Source: JBEKLJ01 sp050010255 (GTDB lineage Bacteria; Acidobacteriota; Terriglobia; Bryobacterales; Bryobacteraceae). From it: DNA of 11,626 bases. The translations under genes and the position numbers were made by a program. Positions within the stretch are counted from its first letter, which is position 1, and each line of letters starts with the position of its first letter. This document shows, piece after piece, positions 1 to 6,400 of the stretch. The DNA lies in NCBI GenBank assembly GCA_050010255.1, contig JBEKLJ010000110.1:1-11626 (forward strand). Direction: 5' to 3'. The notes beneath the pieces were generated by a model. It ran no database searches and had not been told where the DNA came from. It saw only the letters and a program-made list of their open reading frames with translations.

Positions 1-467
1 GCAGCAAGGGCATGGCCGAGTTGATGCGGGAGACCTCCAAGCTGGACGGCGTGCCCGTCTACCAGGAGACCCGGATGGGCTTCGGCGGGACCGTTCCCCC
101 GGGCCAGCAGGCCGCTGGCCAGCAGGCCGCTGGGCAGCCGCCGCCACCGCCGCCGCAGGAACAGCAGCAGGCCCAAGCGGAGCAGCCCTCCGTTGGCGGA
201 GCTCTCGGGCGGCTGGGCGGACGACTAGGGGGCTTGGGCGGGTTCGGCCGCAAGAAGAAGCAGGAGCAGCAAGAAGAGCCGCAGCCCGCCGCGACCCAGG
301 GGCCGCAACCAGCCGGGGGAGCGCCCCCGGGAGCCTCCGGCTCGCTCATGGAGATGACCAGCGAGCTGAGCGGCTTCTCGACCGCCCCGATCGACCCGGC
401 CAGGTTCGAGGTGCCGGCCGGTTTCCGACAGGTGGAGAGCGAACTACTCAAGCAGATGGAACGCTAG
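1..467 (+). CDS. C-terminal part of an acidobacterial-type hypothetical protein (DUF4412-like?), 5' end outside window
   Basis: The reading frame is open from the window edge (first full codon at 3) to a TAG at 465-467. An ATG at 12 exists, but a purine-rich stretch lies only about 1 nt before it, and the residues around it (ELMRETSKLDGVPVYQETRMG) read like the interior of a domain, so I treat the gene as truncated by the window. After this segment comes a disordered linker of about 70 residues rich in Gln, Pro and Gly. It contains a QQAAG repeat, a run of six prolines, a Gly/Leu stretch (GRLGGRLGGLGGFG) and a KKK cluster. The last 40 residues form a compact tail with the motif STAPIDPARFEVPAGF. 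From memory, this tail is typical of acidobacterial DUF4412-like proteins, which are often exported and of unknown function. No catalytic motif is visible. Function unknown; the family link is tentative, but the coding call is good because the tail is protein-like. Confidence 0.7.
   Translation, partial: SKGMAELMRETSKLDGVPVYQETRMGFGGTVPPGQQAAGQQAAGQPPPPPPQEQQQAQAEQPSVGGALGRLGGRLGGLGGFGRKKKQEQQEEPQPAATQGPQPAGGAPPGASGSLMEMTSELSGFSTAPIDPARFEVPAGFRQVESELLKQMER
103..132 (+). repeat. Two perfect copies of a 15-bp tandem repeat inside the Q/P-rich linker
   Basis: The unit gccagcaggccgctg occurs twice in direct succession (103-117 and 118-132), followed by a partial third unit (ggcag). It encodes repeated QQAAG residues. 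The length is a multiple of three, so gain or loss of units would keep the frame. It lies in a low-complexity linker where copy number is probably tolerated. Confidence 0.9.
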
Positions 468-983
468 GCCCGACATTTCACCGGCAATCTCCTGCGGCGC
501 GCGATGAGAGCGCTCGAGATACATGGCCCGCGACGACCGGCGCCCGGAGGCGTACGTGAACAGTACGTCAAGGACTCACCCCGAGCGCAACTTGAGAAGA
601 TGCCGGCCTTCCGCAAGCCGCGGCCGAAGGCGTGCGAGAAGATCGGGCCAGTCTCTAGTGGGAAGGGGATTTGTCAACAGCTATGCGAACACGGGCGAGG
701 GTTCCGCCCAAGACAGTCACGCTCCAGGTATGGGCCCGTTGGCGAACCAAGCTCGCCCCAAGACCAGCGGTGCCGGAACGCGCGGTCGGGTGGAAGCGGT
801 GGTTAGGCGGCGTGGCGCGGCTATTCACCGGCACCGTAAAAAAAGAAACGCGACGTCGTTTGCCTGCCTATAACGCACGAACGTCCGTCTCTCTCAATTG
901 ACCCTGCCGCCCAGCCTCGCACGTGCCATTGCGCCAGAAATGCCATTACCACGCATTCGGGGCGTGGGCTCACTCCAAGGTTC
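468..983. other. Gene-free stretch between convergent genes
   Basis: I find no supportable gene, tRNA or mobile element in these 516 bases. Several overlapping open frames exist on the plus strand, but their translations are arginine-rich, low-information sequences with no recognisable domain, and several overlap one another, as expected of chance frames in high-GC DNA. The frame from 671 (TTG) or 683 (ATG) to 901 is the least unlikely: a basic peptide with a purine-rich stretch (ggaagggg) upstream. I do not call it. A short hairpin near 949-967 is listed separately. Confidence 0.6.
949..967 (-). terminator. Possible hairpin terminator after the dienelactone-hydrolase-like gene
   Basis: ccacgc (949-954) and gcgtgg (962-967) form a perfect 6-bp stem with a 7-nt loop, about 16 nt past the stop codon of the 984-1793 gene on the minus strand. 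There is no clean U-tract after it, so it is at best a weak or factor-assisted terminator. Confidence 0.25.
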
Positions 984-1793
984 CTACTCCGTCAGCGTCT
1001 TCAAGAAGAATGTCAACAGCCGCGCGAAGGCATCCCGGCTCGCGCGCACGTCATAGTAGTTGGGTTTAGTGTCACAGAAGAAGCCACGACCAGCCCCTTC
1101 ATAAATGTGATATTCGAAGGACTTTCCCGCCTCGCGCATTGCTTCGGCAAAGCCGGGTATGCATGTGCTCGCATGAGTGTCGTTGGCGCCGTAGAAAGCG
1201 ATGAGGGGACAACGGATCTCCGCAAGCTTGGCGGCGGGAGGTGCACTCGCGTAGAATACAGCAGCGCCGGAGAGCTCGGGCTCCCCGCAGGCTAAGAGTA
1301 TCGACAGCTCTTCGCCCACGCAGGCCACCTTTTGCCCGAGGGTCTCGGGCCGCTCCCAGCGCAGGTACCGGACGGCGTTTCTGAGAGCGCCCACCAAGCC
1401 CTCCCACCGGCTAGGTGCGGCGAAGGCGAACAACTGCCCAATGGTTTCGCCAATCCGAAGCCGTTCAGGCTCGGGGAGTTTGGCGAGCTCGGTTTCCCTG
1501 GCCGCGCGGTCAGACCGAGCGGCTGAGGACAGCCGACTCAAGAAGATCATCGCCTCTTCGATGCGCTCCCGCATGAGGGGAGCCGGCCGCCCGCCCCCGG
1601 CCGCGAAGAAATCGGGGGCCAGGGCCGCATAGCCGGCAGCGGAGATTCGGCGCGTCACATCCTCGACATGATCGTTCACTCCTAGCAGATCATGAATGAC
1701 CACCACCCCTGGCAGGGGTGTTGCAGCGTGCTCGGGCAGCGCCAGATAGCCGAGCTGATCCCCATACCGAATCCACTCACCTTTGATTGCCAT
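984..1793 (-). CDS. Dienelactone hydrolase family protein with degenerate catalytic triad
   Basis: This 269-residue protein has the alpha/beta-hydrolase layout of the dienelactone hydrolase (DLH) family. The N-terminal motif VVVIHDLLGVNDHVEDVTRR (about residues 31-49) and YAALAPDFFAAGG (55-67) match the family's usual IHE.FG and ALAPDLF segments. The conserved Asp is present in FYGANDTH (D205), and the C-terminal segment YEGAGRGFFCDTKPNY (231-246) corresponds to the usual Y.GAGHGF..D.RP.Y. The nucleophile elbow, normally G-F-C-x-G-G, reads V-G-E-E-L-S at 159-164, and the triad His is Arg (R236). Classic hydrolysis of enol-lactones by a Cys-Asp-His triad is therefore unlikely. Family members normally act on dienelactone in chlorocatechol degradation or on other esters; this one may be a pseudo-enzyme or use another chemistry. 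The length is near normal and no frameshift is seen. The ATG at 1793 has a GGAGG ribosome site 5 nt upstream. The gene is transcribed alone, 526 bases downstream of the Hdr operon end, and is probably functionally unrelated to it. Confidence 0.85.
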   Translation of the reverse strand: MAIKGEWIRYGDQLGYLALPEHAATPLPGVVVIHDLLGVNDHVEDVTRRISAAGYAALAPDFFAAGGGRPAPLMRERIEEAMIFLSRLSSAARSDRAARETELAKLPEPERLRIGETIGQLFAFAAPSRWEGLVGALRNAVRYLRWERPETLGQKVACVGEELSILLACGEPELSGAAVFYASAPPAAKLAEIRCPLIAFYGANDTHASTCIPGFAEAMREAGKSFEYHIYEGAGRGFFCDTKPNYYDVRASRDAFARLLTFFLKTLTE

Positions 1794-1798
1794 AGTTG

Positions 1799-1803
1799 CC
1801 TCC
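1799..1803 (-). promoter_or_regulatory. Ribosome binding site of the dienelactone-hydrolase-like gene
   Basis: GGAGG on the minus strand lies 5 nt before the ATG at 1791-1793, which fixes the start choice. Confidence 0.8.
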
Positions 1804-1834
1804 GTTTGTTCATAGTCACACCAACCGTAACAGA

Positions 1835-1844
1835 ACCAATTGGT
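1835..1844. promoter_or_regulatory. Perfect 10-bp palindrome in the hydrolase upstream region, possible operator
   Basis: accaattggt is self-complementary and sits about 42 bp before the start codon, where a promoter would be expected. A weak -10-like TATGAA lies closer to the gene on the minus strand, but no convincing -35 hexamer is found at ideal spacing. A regulator site is possible, but a chance palindrome of this size is not rare. Confidence 0.2.
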
Positions 1845-2319
1845 ATAGACGCCTGACTCCGGCTTAGGCTGACCCGGATAAAACCGGTTCTGGACGGTCT
1901 AGGACGAAACCGCCGGCAGCCAGCCGGCCCGGCTGGCCAGAAAAGAAGCCCAACGGTGACAAACACGCATGCGCGGACGTGTTCGTAGCACCCAGCCTAG
2001 CAATCCGTGTGGTACTGGCGACGAGCCTAAGTAGTAAGTATCACACCTTGAATTCCGAGTCAAGCTTCCCATTCTGTCGGTGAGATGTGAACAGCCGGAG
2101 CGCCCAGGGGCTCCGTGATAACTGACGCGAACAGCCCTTCCCACCAGCAAAGTGTTGCCCGGTGGTCCGGACCCCGTACGGCTTGGTGAAGTTGTGACCT
2201 GCGTTTGTTTTGGCTGCTCGTGTTTCGCCCGGCACTCACAACTCAACGTGTGATGAGTTAATGGCGCTCATGGCTCAGAACCCGAACCTGCCTCAACGCG
2301 CGACGTTCAGCCAGCTCGT

Positions 2320-2988
2320 TCACACCCGGTGCTCTTCGCGCACGATCTTGCGGGCGCCGGCGTGCCAGGCGGTGCTCCAGTCCTTGGGCGGAACGATGGC
2401 CTCCAGGCGGTCGAGCTGGCCGATGTTCTTCAGGCGGGTGTAGATAAGCTGCCAGGCGCAGGGGCGGTCTGCGACTACTTCGCACTGCGTTTCCTTTGAG
2501 CCGCCGCAGGGGCCGTTCAACATGCGCTTGGCGCAGCGCGTCAGCGGGCAGATGCCGCCGAACTCGGCCAGCATGCAGTCGCCGCAGCCCAAGCACTTCT
2601 CGGTCCAGACGGCCTGTTCTTCCAGGATTCCGAGGAACTGGGTGTTCAGCCCGGCGTAGACCGGCTTGGCGGGGAAGCGCTCGGCGATGGCCTGCACGCC
2701 CGCGCCGCAGCCGAATGAGACGATGGCCTCGGTCTTGGACGCGGGCTCGGCCAGGTCCTTGATGAACTCGTTCTCGCACTGGCGCTCGATGGTGATCTGG
2801 GTCAGCTCCAGCGGCTTGCCCTCGATCCGGCGGGCCATGCGCATGGCGTATGAGGCGATCCCCACCTCGCGCTCGCCGCCGGCCAGGCACACCGTGACAC
2901 AAGTGCCGCAGCCCACGAAGAGGACCTTGTCGTGGCGCGCGATGAGGCTCTTCAGTTCGGCGACGGGTTTAGGTGTGGCAACGATCAT
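2320..2988 (-). CDS. metV: MetV-like methylene-tetrahydrofolate reductase C-terminal-domain protein (zinc/Fe-S subunit)
   Basis: This 222-residue protein matches the small partner subunit of bacterial methylene-tetrahydrofolate reductase (MetV, MTHFR C-terminal domain). In acetogens that subunit pairs with the flavoprotein MetF and links it to Hdr-type or Rnf-type partners. The N-terminal half begins with FVGCGTCVTVC (C27, C30, C34), then GGEREV and a Rossmann-like core with C71 and C94. The C-terminal half is cysteine-rich: KCLGCGDCMLAEFGGICPLTRC (C132, C135, C138, C147, C152), then LNGPCGGSKETQC (C161, C169) and PCAWQLIYTRL (C177), as expected for bound iron-sulfur and/or zinc. The ATG overlaps the mvhD stop (ATGA at 2985-2988), with AGGAG 4 nt upstream. 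It is the last gene of the operon and no metF follows; the next gene downstream is the unrelated hydrolase. Some homologues sit in archaea and non-acetogens where the substrate is uncertain. The family call is firm; the substrate is inferred. Confidence 0.88.
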   Translation of the reverse strand: MIVATPKPVAELKSLIARHDKVLFVGCGTCVTVCLAGGEREVGIASYAMRMARRIEGKPLELTQITIERQCENEFIKDLAEPASKTEAIVSFGCGAGVQAIAERFPAKPVYAGLNTQFLGILEEQAVWTEKCLGCGDCMLAEFGGICPLTRCAKRMLNGPCGGSKETQCEVVADRPCAWQLIYTRLKNIGQLDRLEAIVPPKDWSTAWHAGARKIVREEHRV

Positions 2989-3419
2989 TGTGCTCCTACG
3001 CTTTCTCTGAGCGGACTGGGGCCCAGCGCCCGGACCGCCTCGACTATCTCCTGAACGCGCTGGACGAACGTCGGAGCCATGGCGGCCGAGAGATTCACCA
3101 TCTTGAGCCGCTCGCCGCCCACTCCGATCTCGTCGAGCATCTGGCGGATCCGGTCAGTGCGTTTCCGCGCCCGCAGGTTGCCCTCCAGGAAATGGCAGCC
3201 GCCCTCCAGGCACCCCGCCACCAGCACCCCGTCGATGCCCTTCTCAAAGGCTCCCAATATGTGCTCCATCTCCAACTTGCCGGTGCAGGGTGTGTGGATG
3301 ATGCGCACGTTGGCCGGATACTGCATGCGCTTGGAGCCCGCCAGATCCGCGGCCGCATAGGCGCAGTAGTTGCAGCAAAACGCGATGATCCGCGGTTCCC
3401 ATTGGCTGGACTGACTCAT
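2985..3419 (-). CDS. mvhD: MvhD/FlpD-type hydrogenase iron-sulfur subunit (electron-transfer partner of HdrA)
   Basis: This 144-residue protein is the normal size for MvhD, the small [2Fe-2S] protein that passes electrons from a dehydrogenase or hydrogenase to HdrA. The N-terminal part reads IIAFCCNYCAYAAADLAG (C15, C16, C19), followed by VRIIHTPCTGKLEMEHILGA (C45) and GVLVAGCLEGGCHFLEGN (C70, C75). These are the conserved FlpD/MvhD blocks, followed by a helical tail with NLSAAMAPTFVQRV. In methanogens MvhD docks on HdrA and on hydrogenase MvhAG or formate dehydrogenase. No hydrogenase or formate dehydrogenase gene is in this window, and metV lies directly downstream, so it may bridge HdrA and the MetV module. 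Its ATG overlaps the hdrA stop by 4 nt (3416-3419), with GGAGGT 5 nt upstream. Family identity is strong. Confidence 0.92.
   Translation of the reverse strand: MSQSSQWEPRIIAFCCNYCAYAAADLAGSKRMQYPANVRIIHTPCTGKLEMEHILGAFEKGIDGVLVAGCLEGGCHFLEGNLRARKRTDRIRQMLDEIGVGGERLKMVNLSAAMAPTFVQRVQEIVEAVRALGPSPLRESVGAQ
2993..2997 (-). promoter_or_regulatory. Ribosome binding site of metV
   Basis: AGGAG on the minus strand, 4 nt before the ATG. It lies inside the 3' end of mvhD, so metV can re-initiate where mvhD terminates. Confidence 0.65.
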
Positions 3420-6400
3420 GCGACACCTCCGCCCACGAGCAACTCATCGAGCATGGCCACCAGCGCCTGGTCTTCCTGGTGCCGGAGGGTGATGGTCCGG
3501 GCGGGACAGGCGGCGGCGCAGCTTCCGCACCCCATGCACTTGGCGCCCTGGATTTCAGCCTTGTGGAGCTCATTGATCATCGGAGCGCCGTAGGGGCAGA
3601 CCTTCACGCAGGTGGCGCAGGCCACACAGTTCTCCGGGTCGACCGTGGCGACCTGGCCGGGAATCTCCAGGTGGGTCTTGGACAGCACGGTGGTGGCTCG
3701 CCCAACCGTGGCTTGGGCTTGGGCAATCGTCTCGTCAATGAATCGCGGCGAGTGCGCCAGCCCGCACAGGAACTCGCCCTCATTGGTCAGGTCCACCGGG
3801 CGCAGCTTGGGGTGGGCCTCCAGGAAAAAGCCATCGGCCGTCAGAGCGCTGCGCAGCAGGCCCGAGAGCGCCGGGTTGCCCGCCGCCGGAGCGATGCCGG
3901 TCGAGAGCACCAGCAGGTCCGGGCGCAGGACCAGGTCGCGATTGCTGGAAGAGTCGTGGACGGTGACCTTGAGCCGGCCGCCTTCCTCGACCACCACCGG
4001 GTCCATCTTGTCGGGATGCCGCACGAAGAGGACGCCTTTCTCCCGGGCCTCCTGGAAGAACAGCTCGCGGAATCCGTAGGTGCGGACGTCACGGCCCAGC
4101 ACGACGACGTTGGCTCGCGGCAGCCGGCGCTTGATTTCCAAAGCGTTCTTGACCGCCTCGGAGCAGCAGACCCGGCTGCAATAGGGGTGCTCGTCGTTGC
4201 GGCTCTCGACGCACTGAATCATGACCACGGTCGGGTCCGGCCGGCCCGCCAGTTCGTCCGGCAGCACGCCGCCGGCCAAGGCGGCTGCCAGCTTGCTCTG
4301 CGTGCTCACGCGCGGGTTCTTGCCGTGGAGGTACAACTCGGTCGGTCTCTCCTCGCCGCCGGTGGCGACGATCACCACGCCGTGGGATATGGGCTTCTCC
4401 TGCCCGTCGACGCTCAGCACGCTCTTGAAGTTGCCGACGTGACCGCTGATCGAGGCCGGCGTGGACTTCAGGTACACGTTGATCCTGGGGTGGGACTGAA
4501 CCTTGGCCGCCAGTTCGCTGAGGTAACTTTGAACGTCGGCCCGCTCCAGGGTGCGATGGATGTTGCGGAGCAAGCCGCCCAAGGCAGGCTCCTTCTCCAC
4601 CAGGTGCACTTCGTAGCCCTGGTTGGCGATGCCCAGCGCCGCCGTCATCCCTGCCAGTCCGCCGCCGATGATGAGAGCCGATGCCGTCACCGGCAGTTGG
4701 CCGGTCTCGAGGGGCTTGAGATGCCGCGCCCTGGCGACGGCCATCGCCATCAGGTCCACCGCCTTGTCGGTGGCCGCGGCCGGGTCGTCCTTGTGGACCC
4801 AGGAGCACTGGTCCCGGATGTTGGTCATGGCGAACAGGTACTGATTCAGACCGCTCTCCCGAAGCGTCTCCTGGAAGAGGATTTCGTGGGTTCGGGGCGA
4901 GCAGGAGGCCACTACCAGCCGGTTGAGCTGGTGCTGCCGAATCATGTCCTTGATGTGCTGCTGGTTGGTGTCCGAGCAAGTGTACAGGCTGGCTTCGGCG
5001 TGGCAGACATTACGCATTCCGGCCGCGCGTCGGGCGACCTGGTCGACGTCGATGACCGAAGCGATGTTGTGGCCGCAGTGGCAGATGAAGACGCCCACCC
5101 GCGGGGATTCGTCGGTGACGTCCCGCTCCCAGGGGTATTCGCGGCGCTGGATCATGGCGCCACGGACGGCTGCAAGCTGATCCATGGCGCACGCCGCCGC
5201 CGCCGAGGCCTGGGCCACCGATTCGGGAATGTCCTTGGGCTCCTGGAAAGCTCCGGCCACGTACAGACCGGGCTGGGACGTCGCCAGGGGGGCAAGCCGA
5301 TCCGTCCGGGCGAAACCAAACTCGTTGAGCTCGACTCCCAGCCGCCGGGTCATGTCCTGGAGAGCGGAGTTGACCCGCATCCCCACGCTGAGCACCACCA
5401 GGTCGAAGTCCTCGTGCCGCTCCGCGCCGGTCGCGTCGAAATAGCGAACGCGCGGGGTCTTCGTGCCCGGCATCTGAACGACCCGGGAGGGGATGGCCCG
5501 AACGTACTTCACGCCGTGCTCGTCGCGCGCCCGGTTGACGTAGCTGTCGAACTCCTTGCCGAACGCCCGCACGTCCATGCAGAAGATGGTGATATCGAGA
5601 TCCTGCCCGCGGGCGTGCTCCAGGGCCACCATGGCTTCCTTGGTGGCGCTCATGCAGCAGATGGAGGAGCAGTAGCCGTTGCCGCGGGCGGCGTCGCGGC
5701 TGCCCACGCACTGGATGAAGGCGATTTTTCGGACTTGGCCGCCATCCGAGGGCCGCTCAATGTGACCGCCGGTGGGACCGGCGGCCGAGAGCATCCGTTC
5801 GAACTGCACGCTGGAGAGCACGTTGGCGTACCGCCCGTGGCCGAACTCGCCGCGCAGCGAGGCCTGAAACTCCTCGAAGCCGGGCGTGAGGATCACGCTG
5901 CCCACGTCGATCTCGAACTCGGCGGGCCGCTGGTCGTGGCAGACGGCTCCGGCTGAGCAGGCTTTGACGCATTGCATGCACTCGCTGCAAAGTCCGCACG
6001 CCAGGCAGCGCTTGGCTTCGGCGATGGCCTGCTCCACGCTGTAGCCCAGGTTGATCTCGGCGAACTCGTTTCGCCGTTGGGCCAGGGCTGCCTGCGGCAT
6101 CTTGACGCGGTCCTGGCGCGGGGCGTCGGGCCTGGGATTCGGGGCCAGTTCCTCCCGCACGGCAACCGGGACTTGGACCGGCTTGGCGCCCCTGAGAAAT
6201 GCGCCGATGGCCTCTGCCGCCCGGTGGCCTTGAGCCATGGCGTCCACCATGGACGCCGGGCCCAGCACCGCATCGCCTCCGGCGAAGATGCCGGCGACGC
6301 TCGTCGCCAGTGTTTCCTTGTCGGCGGCGATCCGCCCGCCCGGGCCGGCCGCGACGCCAAGCTGGGCGGAGTCGATTCCCTGGCCGATGGTGACGATGAC

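Larger units (their letters stand above)
1794..2319. other. Intergenic region between the Hdr operon end and the hydrolase gene
   Basis: These 526 bases hold no gene I can support. The open frames on the minus strand (1899-2246 and 2041-2235) overlap in different frames and show no recognisable domain. Two small stems are visible: cggagc/gctccg at 2096-2115 (8-nt loop) and aactca/tgagtt at 2240-2259 (8-nt loop). The latter lies about 60 nt past the metV stop and could be part of the operon's 3' end, but neither stem is followed by a T-run. The stretch appears to be less GC-rich than the operon. Confidence 0.55.

Noticed and set aside
59..451. 130-residue minus-strand frame over the first gene
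   Set aside because: Its Cys/Gly/Pro-rich composition is the complement of the Q/P-rich repeats; the plus-strand frame has the protein-like C-terminal motif.
504..901. Three overlapping plus-strand frames as small genes
   Set aside because: They overlap in different frames, are Arg-rich and lack a recognised domain; the ribosome-site spacing is poor.
2096..2115. cggagc/gctccg hairpin as an intrinsic terminator
   Set aside because: There is no T-run on either side and it lies about 200 nt from the operon end; kept only as a note.
1899..2246. 115-residue minus-strand frame in the intergenic region; considered a group II intron or mobile-element remnant
   Set aside because: No reverse-transcriptase, transposase or domain V signature could be identified, and it overlaps another frame of equal quality.
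2985..3419. Hydrogenase (MvhAG) linkage suggested by MvhD
   Set aside because: No hydrogenase large or small subunit is in the window; MvhD-type proteins also serve formate dehydrogenase and Met modules.
3479..5956. 825-residue open frame on the plus strand opposite hdrA
   Set aside because: It is an antisense shadow of the high-GC hdrA gene: the translation is His/Asp/Val/Gly-rich with no domain, while the minus strand carries clear Fe-S and FAD motifs.
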